A stretch of DNA of 64,000 nucleotides, from the NCBI GenBank assembly GCA_004380135.1, contig QXCR01000005.1:1-64000 (forward strand). Reading direction: 5' to 3'. The DNA comes from Stemphylium vesicarium. Its lineage: Eukaryota > Ascomycota > Dothideomycetes > Pleosporales > Pleosporaceae. The first letter of the stretch is position 1; each line of letters opens with the position of its first letter. The position numbers and the translations under genes are program-made. Below are positions 1 through 11,177 of the stretch, piece by piece. The notes beneath the pieces were generated by a model. It saw only the letters and a list, made by a program, of their open reading frames with translations, was not told the DNA's origin and did no database searches.

Positions 1-143
1 GGGGGGGGGGCGCGGTGGGTGAGAAGTGTGGAGAGAGGTGCGTGCGCCTGCCTGGAAAAGAGCGTGGAAACAGCGGGCAACACCAAACGCATGGATGAAC
101 AAGTAAGCAAGCTCTGTCCTCGAGTGCGATCTAACCAGATTTG

Positions 144-1156
144 CTACGTGATTCTATGCGGCGTGTGATCCAATCCTGTCCTGCACGCAGAACTCATACT
201 GCGCTGTCGTAGGACTTCAATATCTCCCGACGGCGTCCTGAACACTGAGGTGCTGGAGGGCAAATCGTGAAGCGCAATCCCAGATGTGACCGCGGGATGA
301 CCAACGCTGCTCTCAGGTAGGGCCTGTCGACTCGTATTCTTCTCCATCCTCGACCTCATCCAGGGTACGAGGTTGTAGTAAGTTCCGCAAATAAAGATAC
401 CGACCCAGAGTACTAATTCGGTACCATAGATTACCATGCCCAGTATATCAAGCTTCGGCTGAAAGACGACAGATACCAGGGAAAAGACGTCGCCTAGGGC
501 ATCGATGCCTACGAAGATGAACGAAATGCCTCGCACTGTCCGGTAGAGATAGACGTCGATATAGTGTCTTAGCACCCCAGCAGCAAGCAGAACGGCCGAA
601 GCAACCGCCGTGAGAATACTAGGCCAGTGAAGGCCTTCGTCCTTCGCATGCCGTATCGCGAAAATGAGACCAGCTTGAACACCGGCCATGAAGCAGGCTA
701 CAGGCAAGACAACGGATAGCGAACGAGCAACGGACCAATGCTGCCGGGTGTCAGTTTTGCACGCCGAAGAATATATTTCGGACCCCTCGACCACCTTTTC
801 ATAGTAGTAACACTGGATCCACGTTACTAAGCTCAAGACGGTGAGGATCTGTGGTTGTATACACAGAGCGAGGTTGTAGTTTTCCGCAATATTGTACACG
901 CCCAGTGGAACCCCGGCCCAAGCCCACAACATCATCATTGTAGGCTGTAGACCAGTAGTGTTGTTTCGACGATAGTTGATGAAGATTTGAGGGAGCAGCT
1001 ACAAGACTCAGTATAGTTTCTGGTCATGAGCTGGAGTCTCACATACCTGGATGGACCAGCAAACCTATTCCTATTAGTCAAGCCATCGTCTAACATGAGC
1101 TTTTCACATACAGCTCCAATCGTCCCTAGTACATTTGCAGCGACAGGCACGTCCAT
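144..1156 (-). CDS. PQ-loop repeat (SLC66-like) membrane protein
   Basis: Three exons (1112-1156, 1047-1064, 144-998) give 305 residues. The middle exon is only 18 nt; with it the frame reads GAVCWSIQLLPQIFINY, the classical first PQ loop (LLPQ followed by a basic turn and NTTG). A second, weaker PQ-loop region lies near residues 175-210 (RGISFIFVGIDALGD). About seven hydrophobic segments fit the family. Relatives are seven-helix vacuolar or lysosomal amino-acid exporters or uncharacterised fungal membrane proteins; the substrate here is unknown. The C-terminal 50 residues are Ser/Thr-rich and probably cytosolic. It is divergently transcribed from the Erv1 gene. Splice sites are GTATGT...TAG for both introns. 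The fold is confident, the substrate is not. Confidence 0.85.
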
Positions 1157-1501
1157 AATCGCAGATCAAGAAGAGTGAGGATAGGGTAGAGTTGTGGTGT
1201 TCACAAAGTATGGATCATTGCCTCAATCCACTGTACGCCCAAACCATCCTTCTTATCTACTCGCCAAGCACAATTGGAGAGCCACAGCACGTATCAAACC
1301 ACGCGCATCTCTGTCGAGTGATGAGTTGCGCAAATCAATCAGAGTGCGTCACGTCTTTCCGACGCGGGAGCGACGATGCAAGGTAAACCCTGCCGCGACG
1401 GCCTAACTCCGAGGTCCGATCATGGAAGGGCTTAGAAATCACCCAGTCCGCCGCGACAATATTCCACGCCCACTGCAAAAGACGGCTTCGACAAGGGAAA
1501 T
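1157..1501. promoter_or_regulatory. Divergent intergenic region, PQ-loop gene and ERV1
   Basis: This 345-bp stretch lies between two divergently transcribed genes and must contain both promoters and 5' UTRs. Short open frames run through it but none has protein-like composition or a family signature. No clear TATA box or operator was seen. Confidence 0.5.
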
Positions 1502-2153
1502 ATGGCGCAGGATAAGCTAGACACAAGCGAGGCAAAGGATATAGAGGGAAGGCCTGGGTACAAGAAGCTACCCAATGGGATTATACTTGGCCCAGATGGC
1601 AAGCCGTAAGTACCGCCTGCGCGCAATGCGCCGGGAGCCATAACAGCTATACAATACTACATCGCGTGAAGGGACCAAATGCTGACATCCCGGCTTCAAC
1701 TACAGATGCCGCCAATGCAACGACATGGCCTCCCTCTTCGCCATGTCCGGCAAAATGTCCAAAAAGCGCGCTCAACCCACGGCAACCCTCACAACACCCA
1801 CTCTCCCCGCCGACTGCCCACCAGACGTCGAAGCCCTCGGCCGCTCCTCGTGGACACTTCTCCACTCGATAACGGGCGCATACCCGATCAACCCGTCCCC
1901 ACAACTCCAATCCGAGACCAAATCCTTCCTCACCACCTTCGGCAAATTGTACCCGTGCTGGGTCTGCGCGGAAGATTTCCAGCAGTGGATGCAGAAGAAT
2001 ACGCCGAGGGTGAGTTCGCGCAGCGAGTTTGGCGAGTGGATGTGTGAGGCGCATAATGCGGTGAATGAGAAGTTGGGCAAGGAGACGTTTGATTGTAAGA
2101 GGTGGGAGGAGAGATGGAGGACTGGGTGGAAGGATGGGAGGTGTGATTTCTAG
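1502..2153 (+). CDS. ERV1: Erv1/ALR FAD-linked sulfhydryl oxidase
   Basis: Exons 1502-1605 and 1706-2153 join (GTAAGT...CTACAG) into 183 residues. Erv1 re-oxidises Mia40 in the mitochondrial intermembrane space and passes electrons to cytochrome c. The splice restores GKPCRQCNDMASLFAM, placing the N-terminal CxxC shuttle pair exactly where the family has it. The catalytic CxxC next to FAD is in LYPCWVCAEDF, and the structural cysteine pair is C-E-A-H ... F-D-C near residues 150-170. W and H residues of the four-helix FAD bundle (WTLLHS, YP, HNAVN) are present. Length matches fungal Erv1. The start is the first ATG in the frame before the CRQC exon. Confidence 0.93.
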
Positions 2154-2591
2154 AGAGGGAATGCAAACCTTAAAGATGACATGGATGGCTCGTACGAGGT
2201 GTATGATTATGTGTGTATACGATGACGGCAGAAGGCATGTTTGGTTGCATAGCGATGGACACCACTTCTTGTACGAATACGACTAAAGACGAAAGAGCAT
2301 CGGGCGGCGTTTTCATCCCAATACCAATATCTTGGATCAGACTATCATCAGTGCTCTTCCGACATCTCCAGACATTGCAATGGCGTATATGCTGCCCCTC
2401 ATCCCAACCGTGGTCCGGTACCAGACTCCCCCCAGGCCTCGAAGCACCACTACCACACTTTTACTTTCCCACATGATGATGACCTCACAGCATGCAGTCA
2501 GGCTATGCGGTCATCCAAACCTGTCAAAAGCGTTGTGTCGTCTCCCCCGCAACCCACATGCTGTCCATCTAAATGAGCCTGGCAGCTCACG
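2154..2591. other. Intergenic stretch between ERV1 and a membrane-protein gene
   Basis: 438 bp containing the ERV1 3' UTR and the promoter of the next gene on the same strand. Overlapping short frames occur on both strands, but no further gene could be supported. Confidence 0.4.
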
Positions 2592-3497
2592 ATGCCCAAC
2601 TTTCCCCACCACACCCGTATGGCCGACCAAGCGCACAAACAATTCTCCTCTTCGCCACATGGCCCGGGTACACACTTCGACCGCACAGCCGTCATCGTTT
2701 TATCCGTCATCCTCTTCCTGATTCTGGTGGCTGTTGCATGGTATCTGTATCTGCACTTTACGGGCAAGAGACGAGATGACCTGGAGAGACGATTAAATGC
2801 GACGCTTGAAGAGAGGCAGGAAAGAGTGGTGTGGTACGGAAATGACAGTATTGGTGGCAGAGATGTGACAAGGAATGGAAGGAGTAACAGCATGTTTAAG
2901 CTTCAACCAGTCGTCACGAGGAGGGATTCGGTGGCTACTACTGCGAGAAGTGAATCTACAGAGAGGACGCGGTGGCGCAGTAACTCTCCATGGCCATCCC
3001 GTAACTTGGACGCTTCAATCCTCAGCGCCAACACGGCTCCCTTCTCTTCCCTCGACGCACACACTCTTCCCCTTTCATCGACCGAACGACCCTCCCCCAC
3101 TTACACTCGATGGCAGCCACGCAAGAGAAACTCTGATCCACTACCCATGCTGCCGCCTTCATACACGGCACCATCTCGAACCCGCAGCTCTTCGCTTTCG
3201 ACAAGTCAGGGTGATCAACAATTGCGGAATGGGGCTGCGAGACGCGGTTCGACGACGGTGTCAAGGAGGAGATTATCGATATTGGAAACAGTGTTAGAAC
3301 CAGAGATCAGCAACACGAACGTGTCACAAACTGTGGGTTTACCAGGAAGAGTACAGGAACACGCTATGGAAGATGGCGGCTCTCATGCGTCTTGGAAAGG
3401 GAGTAGGTGTGAGTCGATCACGTATGATTGGACGAGACCTGCAGACGCAGAGGTAGGGGCTAGAAGTGACATGTTCAAGGATGTGATATGGAGTTAG
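2592..3497 (+). CDS. Single-pass membrane protein with disordered cytosolic tail, function unknown
   Basis: Single-exon frame of 301 residues; an in-frame ATG at 2619 (MADQAHKQ) is an equally good start. One strong transmembrane helix (AVIVLSVILFLILVAVAWYLYL, about residues 33-54) is followed by a basic stop-transfer stretch (GKRRDDLERRL). The remainder is Ser/Thr/Arg-rich and probably disordered, with many potential phosphosites. The lack of a signal peptide suggests a signal-anchor protein. No enzymatic domain is recognisable. It converges on the MAP kinase gene. Confidence 0.65.
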   Translation: MPNFPHHTRMADQAHKQFSSSPHGPGTHFDRTAVIVLSVILFLILVAVAWYLYLHFTGKRRDDLERRLNATLEERQERVVWYGNDSIGGRDVTRNGRSNSMFKLQPVVTRRDSVATTARSESTERTRWRSNSPWPSRNLDASILSANTAPFSSLDAHTLPLSSTERPSPTYTRWQPRKRNSDPLPMLPPSYTAPSRTRSSSLSTSQGDQQLRNGAARRGSTTVSRRRLSILETVLEPEISNTNVSQTVGLPGRVQEHAMEDGGSHASWKGSRCESITYDWTRPADAEVGARSDMFKDVIWS

Positions 3498-3899
3498 GAT
3501 GAAAAAGGAAGTGACTAAGACCACACATTCAACGATTATTGGAGAGACAGAGTTCTTGACAACATTCAGCTGAAATGAGCACGTGAGATAAGTAGAACAA
3601 AACTGAAAATCACTTGACTTGCAAAGAAGCATGCATTTCTGTCTTGTTCCCATCTCGTACTATGATGGTAGGAAATTGTCATCTTTACGGGGAACGTTGG
3701 AGGCTCAAGCTCATATCCACACGCTTTGGTGCTATCATGCTGACATCGTTCTTCTGTTGAGAATCCAAATTACAGGAACATAGTATGCCATCTCTAATAT
3801 GGTGGTGCGCCCAGACCAGCTAGCTGCAGACAAGTTGCGGAAATCGACTCGATCGTGGTATCTTGTATTTATCTCGCGCAAGGTTGAAAACGTCAAGGC
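3498..3899. other. Convergent intergenic region
   Basis: 402 bp between the converging 3' ends of the membrane-protein gene and the MAP kinase gene. It presumably holds both 3' UTRs; nothing else was seen. Confidence 0.4.
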
Positions 3900-5164
3900 T
3901 TATCGCATAATCTCCTGGTAGATGAGGACTGGTTGCTGTCAATCGAAGCTCAAACATGAAAGACCGCGTTACTTACGCTTCAGCTGTTCTTTGGTCAGGT
4001 TGTCCTTGTTCTTGTCAAAGTCGAAGAACTCCTCTGGGATTGGGTCCGCGCCCGGCTCGTCATCTGGGTCGTGGTATGGCTCAAGGTATGGGTGCTTGAG
4101 CGCATCCTCGACCGAGATACGCTTGACGGGGTTGAAGGCTAGTAACCGCTCGAGCAAATCTAGTGCCAGGTCGTTTGTCTTGGGGAACATGGCCTTCCAC
4201 GGAATCTTCTTCTTGAAGGGCAGAGACCGGATGTATTCGCGAGCTCGGCGGGACTTGATTCCGTAGTAGTCCTCCATGGTTGGTGTGCCGAGTACGTCAA
4301 GGATCAATGTAAGCTGGTGGTGGTCTGGCAGAATCAGCTTCTTGGTTCCAATATCTGTACCATCCAAGACACTTACAGTCCTTTCCTGGGAAAAGAGGCT
4401 TTCCGCTCAGCATCTCAGCTAGGATGCATCCTACACTCCATACATCAATGGCCTTTGTGTACTCCTTAAAGGTAAGCATAATCTCGGGCGCACGGTACCA
4501 ACGCGTAGCAACGTATTCCGTCATAAAGCCAGAGTTGTCTTCGGTTGAAGCAGCCGATCGAGCCAGACCGAAATCACAGACCTTGAGATCGCAGTTTGCA
4601 TTGAGGAGCAAGTTGGAGGGCTTGAGATCGCGGTGGAGGACGTTCGCTGAGTGCATGGCCTTGAGCGCGCGCAGGGTCTGGTAGATGAAGTACTGGCAAT
4701 GGTCGTCGGACAGCTCCTGTGTGCGGATGACGCGGTGCATGTCGGTCTCCATAAGTTCCTGGGAGCCTGTTAGCGGGGGATGGGCATGGAAACAAAAGGA
4801 TATCATATGCGCACCTGGATCAGGTAGACCTCAGTAAAAGTCTCGTAGTTCCGGGGCTTCTGGATGTCGAGGATGGAGATGATGTTCTCGTGGTTGAAGT
4901 ACCGGAGCAGCTTCATCTCTCGTAGCGTTCTCAGACAGAACATGGAGTGGTCAAAGGGCGTAATCTTCTTGATGGCGACCTTCTGGCCCGAGGGCTTGTG
5001 CAGTGCAGAGCTGGGGCTAGATTAGCAGCTGGTCGTCGGCCATTGGCAGATGCAACTTACCATACGACACCGTACGCGCCCTCTCCTACGACATCCTGGA
5101 TATCGTACTGCTCCGACACGTTGAAGGAGATCTTCCTAGAGCTGCCGCTCCCCGCTGGTGGCAT
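3900..5164 (-). CDS. PMK1: Fus3/Kss1-type MAP kinase (Pmk1/Chk1 class)
   Basis: Five exons (5061-5164, 4815-5010, 4377-4758, 3977-4324, 3900-3928) give exactly 352 residues, starting MPPAGSGSSRKISFNV and ending QLKLLIYQEIMR. The last exon is only 29 nt and is needed for that conserved end. Kinase landmarks in order are the glycine loop GEGAYGVV, HRDLKPSNLL, DFGLAR, the dual-phosphorylation loop TEY (MTEYVATRWYRAPE) and the C-lobe. In fungi this class works below Ste11/Ste7-type kinases in mating, hyphal fusion and, in plant pathogens, appressorium formation and virulence; it acts in cytosol and nucleus. The splice donor of intron 2 is GTGCGC. Assignment to the class is very secure; pathogenic lifestyle is inference. 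Confidence 0.97.
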
Positions 5165-7499
5165 GGTGGCGGTGGGTGTTGTGGATGGGATGCGCTGGTG
5201 CGCGGTGGGCAAGGTCAATTGAGATGGTGCTCAGGCGTTTGCGGGGTTGCGATGGACTCGGCGGGTTGATAGTTGCAGAGAAGAAGGGAGGGTGTGTCTA
5301 CAAGTATTGGTCGTCAGCACAGGCACAAGATGTCATATGACAGGCATTGTTCGCAAGACGGAAGGCGTGGCTTGCGCGCTCATGGTGAAACGGGCCTGTG
5401 TCAGACACTGAATCCAGCCCCACGTGCTTCTTGGAGCCGCAGAAGCAATTGATTGTGTGCAAGCGGCGCCAGCTGGGCACGACGCAGCACAAAGGGCGGC
5501 GGCTACTTATGCGCCGCCGCCGCCTACAAGAAGCCCCTCCAACAGCAGCAGATGACTTACCAGACGTTTGCAGTCGGGCGCAACTCGGCTTTGATCCGAG
5601 TGCTCGTGCCTAAAGTACCTGGGCAAACAGCCTGTGCCGGTGATATCGTCGCCGCCCGTGGTGTCGTGGTGCTGGTCCCTGTCGTGTAGTGGCGTCGCTT
5701 CGGTGCTTCTCTCGTGTGCTGGGGGGATGCCCGCGCAAGGTGGAGAGGAGTGAGGCGGTGACAGAAAGGGGAGACGGATGGTGGGGCAGCGTCTCTGTTG
5801 TATTCAAATGCCAAGTCAGTCCCAGATGTTAGAGCAACGTGGGAGGAGCGGGAAGGGGGAACGTGGCTATGGGCCGTACCTCGTGGCTTTCTGACGTTTA
5901 TATGAGAAATGCCTGGATCGCTCGATTTCGTCGTCGCGTGGTGGCGCTCAACGGAAAAAGATGCAATGGCGCGTTGGTTGCTGCTGCGGCCGGCGTCGCG
6001 GGTTCCAGGTGGGATAGCGGGGTTGAGCAGTCAAAGGCAGGTACCATCTACTGCAGGATGCGTCCAAACACCAGATGTATCCAAGGATAGTAGAGTCGGC
6101 AGAGGAGAGGATTCAGGACTCAGGATTCAGACGAGATGGCAGCACAATGCGCCGGTTGCAGAGCGCAGATATACTTGGCCGCCCGCAGCGAGACTTTGGC
6201 TAACCGCCGTATGATCCAGCCACTGTGTGAGCTGCGCGAGTCACATCCTGTGCTTTCTGCGATATGCACGAGAGCCATCTCAAACATTTCGAGAATGGTT
6301 TCGCTAGCCAAAGCTACCGCAAGCGACTATTCTTGCTTGCTGTTTTGCGAGTAGACCCTGCCCGCTCTCGACACGCGGGTTGCTTTTTCCGTCGCTCCAC
6401 CCAATGTCTGTCCGCCCTCCCCATCAAGTCGTCCTCGCCGTCCCCCGCATATCGCCCTCGCAGCAGCATGATTGCCTGTCATCCATATCACCCCCAGCCC
6501 TCATGGCCAGGATGCTGTAGGGCAATGGCTGAAACTGGCCGCCTGCAGGGCCCAGTTCCACATTTGCAACGACCTATACTTAGCAGACCCATTATGAGAC
6601 CAGCCTCACGAAGCGGGAGCCACTCTCCCGAACCTATTGGTCACCCAGCCCGCACACGGCACCCCTCCAACTCGACACCACCAACACTCTAATTCTGCTC
6701 TCCCGATACGCCGGGTCCGAGCCTCTTGATTGCCTTATCGCTGCGCTGTACGCGCCTCGCCTCTGCAACCTGCATTCCTCCACATCTAATTGGGGAGGAG
6801 AATATCCGCGCCCGCCCGCGCACATCAGCATCATCGCTGTTTGACGTCGAAGCATCTGAGACTTCCAGAAGCTGTTTCACATGGTAGTCGTGCCTAGCAG
6901 GAATGACGATGCCTCAGCCTATTTGCATTTCGCAAACAAGGTTCACAGCGCAGCCGTAGAGTGTCATGTCCTCTCCACTGGTCCAGATCAATCCACCGTC
7001 CGTTTCACCGTCATCCTGGCCTTGACAGAGCTACCAAGGCCACATGCCGCAGCTCCTTGCTCCCTTACCAGCGGGTGAGCAAGTGAACACGACTGCAAGG
7101 TCCCGTCAGAACGACAGGCCGCTCCCGAGACCTCGTCGTGCAAGACGCCCTACGCCCTCTGTCGTGTTGTACGCGTATCTCATGCCGCGCTGCCGCTGGC
7201 CGTGTTGTACACGGTCAACGGATCCGCAACTCTACATGTGAGATGGACTTTAATCAAAACAGCACAGTGGTCGCGATATTGATCTGGATCCTTGTGTCTC
7301 GTAAAAGTTGGGGTATGTATTGCAAGTCGCTAAGTCGTTCTCAGAAAACATATTGTACGCCACTATCATAAGTCGTCACACCAAAGCCCAGAACACCTTG
7401 TTTACATCCATGTGCGCCGTGGGCATTCTCCAAGCCCGCTCCTTCTCCAATGTCTTTGTGCTTTCATCATGTCTTCGACCCCCGCAGCCATGAGGGTAG
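5165..7499. other. Long intergenic region upstream of the MAP kinase
   Basis: About 2.3 kb separates the MAP kinase start from the 3' end of the next gene on the same strand. Several frames of 60-140 codons occur on both strands, but they overlap each other, are Arg/Ser/Pro-rich and show no domain. The first few hundred bases are probably promoter and 5' leader. The rest holds nothing I can assign. Confidence 0.4.
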
Positions 7500-7728
7500 T
7501 CACGCCGATGAAAGACTGCCCATCGGCGGGTATTGGTGTCCTTGTTGTTGGACTCGTGGCGCGCAGGTGCACCATTGCTCTGAAGGAACTGTTTCCATGA
7601 CGCCGGCAACGTGTTTACCACAGCCCCACCAGGTGGTCTTGTCTACAAGGTATTAGCGGTGTTTGAGTAGGGGCATGGCAAGGACACAAAGACGTACGGC
7701 ATGAATCACAAGCGGTCTTCTTGCACAT
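7500..7728 (-). CDS. Small conserved fungal Cys-rich protein (MCKK...WWGCG type)
   Basis: Two exons (7698-7728 and 7500-7642; donor GTACGT, acceptor TTGTAG) encode a 57-residue protein beginning MCKKTACDSCHKTTWWGCG and containing QWCTCAP. Six cysteines sit as C, C-x2-C, C and C-x-C, suggesting metal binding. I recall short proteins of this pattern, uncharacterised, in many ascomycetes; that is recollection, not a search. Length fits. There is no signal peptide, so it is probably intracellular. The first exon supplies only 10 codons, so automated gene finders easily miss it. Function unknown. Confidence 0.75.
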
Positions 7729-8011
7729 GATGAACGTTTGGGTGTAGATTTGGTGATGGCTTGGTGTAACTGGGGAGGCAAGACAATGCCGATCTGCCGA
7801 TAACGGGGTGCCGAGTATGGAGAAAGTATGCCGATGGATGATGGTCTGTACAAAGGATTTTGGTAGAGAAATCTTGGTAGAAGAGCGGATGTTTGAATGA
7901 ATAGCTCTAACAACAACGCCTTCTCCCACCCCCCTTATATATTCCCTGACCGAATCCCTCCACCGCAACGAGAATCCGCCTTCTTAGCTACGTGTTTCGA
8001 TCCGGCGCGGC

Positions 8012-8521
8012 CTAATTCCCCTCGATATCCCCATCTCGGCGACCATACTCGCCATTTACACTGGGTCTCACAGGCACGCTTGTCGGTTCTGATTGGCCCA
8101 CCTGCGGTGTGTCCGAACCATAGTCGGCGACCACATTCGGCGAAGTCGAGTCGGAACCGCTTTTTTTGACAACTGCATGTCCAGCTGCGCGATCCGGCTT
8201 TAGCTCACGGGTGAGGCGCTTGTTAGACCTCTAGTCCAGGTCTTTGCCCGCGCTAGACTTCTTTCGCACGCCTTTGTCTGCGCGGAGCTTGGGTCGGTGT
8301 GTGGATTGGTGCAAGTCTAAGCGGAAGAAAGACGTAGGCGTTAGTCCAGAGTGGGATCTCAGGGTCATCGGTGCATTATCGTGTCTTTCGGGGAGGTGTG
8401 TAGTAGGTGAAGCTAGTGGGAGCATCGCGAGTAGTACATTGCTCGGGTATCGCGACGGCGTGGTGCATGACAGTAGACCTATTGGCTGGTGCACGTGGCT
8501 GCGAGCGATTTCAAATCTCAA
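8012..8521 (-). pseudogene. Possible decayed coding stretch
   Basis: On the minus strand one frame runs from 8521 to 8012 with a single TAG at 8231-8233. The part after the stop reads as an ordinary polar protein tail (KRLTRELKPDRAAGHAVVKK) and ends at 8012-8014. Either the TAG is a nonsense change or it is the end of an intron (ctggactag). Another coding-like minus-strand stretch near 8600-8800 (YFVLRNFDGFVLNSGLK) may be the start of the same gene. I could not join the parts into one confident model and recognise no family. Confidence 0.3.
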
Positions 8522-8946
8522 CGGTAGTCTAGAAGAGACGCATGATATACAGCGTAATCCACGGGTATCTTGAGTTGCAATGAGTTGTCTAAGCGGATCT
8601 ACATACGGTGAACATCATACGTTCCCAGAGACGACACGGTGCTGTACTCCGTGTGCAATAGGGTTGTAGCTCTTCAAGCCCGAATTCAAAACGAAACCAT
8701 CAAAATTACGAAGAACAAAATAGTATGCTAGTTAGCCGAATATGCAGTAGTAGATCGCGATCCATGCGCGTGGACTACCGGAACCTTTCTTCTGCATGAT
8801 CCGAGACGCCTCCGCTAGAGAATTACTTCAGTATCTAAAAGCCGATCGCCGTGCTTCAGCTGCAGCATGCAATTCTCACTTCGCCGACCAATTTGTCCGT
8901 GAGAATTGAGAGTGCTGCAGCCAGCGAATGCATGAACCATAGGAAC
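8522..8946. other. 3' flank of DBP3, unclear content
   Basis: Contains a minus-strand frame near 8640-8797 with hydrophobic, protein-like sequence interrupted by one TAA (after IYYCIFG). It could be exon and intron of a small gene or a relic. No confident gene was assigned. Confidence 0.3.
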
Positions 8947-10856
8947 TTAGTCAAAAGTAATCTTGGTCGCGGCTTTTGTGTTGTCGGTGTCTTTGTAAAA
9001 GGCACCATAGGCGCCGTGTTCCTTCTTCTTGACAGTGGTGCCGAACTTCATGAGCTCTTCGGGTACGGGCTGGTTAGCTGCCTTGAGTACGTTGATCAAA
9101 CTACAGTGTGGTCAGCTTACTTTCTTGTGCCCAATGGCTCAAGGTGAGTTACTCACGATCCAGAAAGTGCCTTATCATGGTCAGTGAAGAGGGTGATGGC
9201 CAAACCTTCCTTTCCGGCACGACCCGTTCTGCCGATCCTGTGAACGTAGTCTTCTGCCGTCAGCGGGAAGGTGACGTTGATGACGACCTTTACAGCCGGG
9301 ATGTCAAGTCCTCGGGCTGCGACATCGGTTGCCACGAGAAGCGGCACATGGCCTTCTTTGAAGGCTGCGAGCGAGGCACTGCGCTTTTCTTGGCTCAGAT
9401 CGCCATGGATGCCACCCACGCGGAAACCCTTCATCCGGATGAAGTTTTCTATGCGCACGGCTTCCTTTTTGTACAAGCAGAAGACCAAAATGCGATCATC
9501 CTTGTTCTTACCAGATTGGTACTGCTTGAGGAGCTGTAGGAGACGCTGCTCTTTAGCGCGGGGGTCTACGACCTCGACGAGCTGCTTGATGCGCACATTG
9601 GCGCGCAGCTCACCCGACTGGTTGTCGCCAATGGTGATCTTGACCGGCGAGCTCATAAAGGTGGATGCAAGATCCCGCACTGACTGCGGCCAGGTAGCAG
9701 TGAACATGAGGGTCTGGCGCTTCTTGGGCGTCTGCGAAATAATCTGGCGGATTGCTTCTTCGAAACCCTTGTCAAGCATGCGGTCCGCCTCGTCGAGGAC
9801 AACATAATCGGCTTTGCTGAGGTCTGCAGAGCCATCACCAATGAGATCATTGAGACGACCAGGTGTGGCGACAACGATGTGCGCTTTGCGGCAGGCAGCC
9901 ACTTGCGGGTCTTTGGGCACACCACCGTACACGCAAACTACTGAAAGACCGGCAGGCGTCGCCAAAGCTACTAATTGATCGTAGATCTGGACCGCCAGCT
10001 CGCGAGTAGGCGAGACGATGACGGCCTTGATGCCCTTGCGCTCATTCTTGGGCAACGAAGAGATGTAGCGCACGCAGGGCACACCGAACGCCAGCGTCTT
10101 ACCAGAGCCAGTCTCGGCAACACCGACCATGTCCCTTCCTGAGAGCAAAAACGGCCATGTAGCTGCTTGTATAGGTGTGGGAGTGCTGAACTTGGCGAAG
10201 AAGGCGCGTTGCGCATCGTCGACGGGCAGGTACTTGAAGTCCAAGATGGGGCGCAGTGTGCGCTCGGTGGGCTTGGGGTCCTTGATGGTCATGGTGTTTT
10301 TCGCAAGGAAGGCATCGACCTCTGACTGAGGAAGCTGCGTCAACTCGATGCTTTCCTGGTAGCATCCTGGCTCTGCGCTCGTCTCGCTCGTCACCGCAGC
10401 CTCGACCTTGGCTGCGACGGGTGTAGGCTTCGAGGAGGGTGCGGCCTCGGCAGACTCTTCGCCCTTGGCCAGCGCCTTCAAGCGCTTCTTCTCTGCTTTT
10501 CGCGCAGCCTTCTCCGCCGCCTTTACGGCCTCCTCATCTTCAACGGCGGCACCGTTCGAGTCCTCCACTTCGGCCTCTACTGCCGCCTTTTTCGCCTTCT
10601 TGGCTTCTTTGGCCTCCTTCTTGGCCTTCTTTTCCGCCTTGCGCTCGGCCTTTGAAAGCTTTTCGTCGCTCTCGGAATCCTCTACGCTCCTGCCGTTGGT
10701 GGCGTCCTCGGTATGGCCATTCGTCTCGGTCGCATCGATGGCAGCCGACTTGCTGAGCTTCTTGCTCTTGTCCTTCTTGCTCTTCTTTCTCGAGAGCTCG
10801 GGTCTGGTAGTCGCGCTATCTTCGGCGACAACATCGGAAATTGGTCGTTTCGCCAT
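8947..10856 (-). CDS. DBP3: DEAD-box RNA helicase Dbp3
   Basis: Exons 9157-10856 and 8947-9100 give 617 residues, starting MAKRPISDVVAED. The first 200 residues are Lys/Ala/Glu-rich and highly charged, typical of nucleolar helicases. Core motifs in order: Q motif with TPIQAATWPF, AETGSGKT (I), PTRELA (Ia), TPGR (Ib), VVLDEADRMLD (II), FTATWP (III), VATDVAARGLD (V), HRIGRTGRAG (VI). The second exon adds the diagnostic tail MKFGTTVKKKEHGAYGAFYKD ending KITFD. Dbp3 acts in 60S ribosomal subunit maturation, in ITS1 processing. It shares a short divergent promoter with the TFIIIC subunit gene, pairing rRNA processing with Pol III transcription. Confidence 0.95.
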
Positions 10857-11177
10857 TTTGTGGATGCGCAATGCTATCAGTGCAGAAGCAGCGAAGGATG
10901 GTGGAAAAATCACTTTTTCGTCGGCGGTCGGCGTTAGCCCCAATCGATAAGTCGCGAGCTAGTCCCAATGCGCTCAACGCGACTCTGCGCAAGGAAATCT
11001 CGCATCCCCGGTCTCTAGCCCTGCACTTGGTTTTACCACCGCCGAGCTTCACCTCTTTCTCATTACGTTTATCAGTCGTGGCCATTACGCGCTAGGAGAG
11101 TTTTACGCATTGCCTTCTCACCGATGGAGTTATGATCACGTCTACTGAACTACGTGCAACATCAACTTCAAGCGCTC
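10857..11177. promoter_or_regulatory. Bidirectional promoter, DBP3 and TFIIIC subunit
   Basis: 321 bp between two divergent start codons, both belonging to ribosome or Pol III biology. No named element was identified by eye. The shortness and divergent layout suggest shared control; this is inference. Confidence 0.5.
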
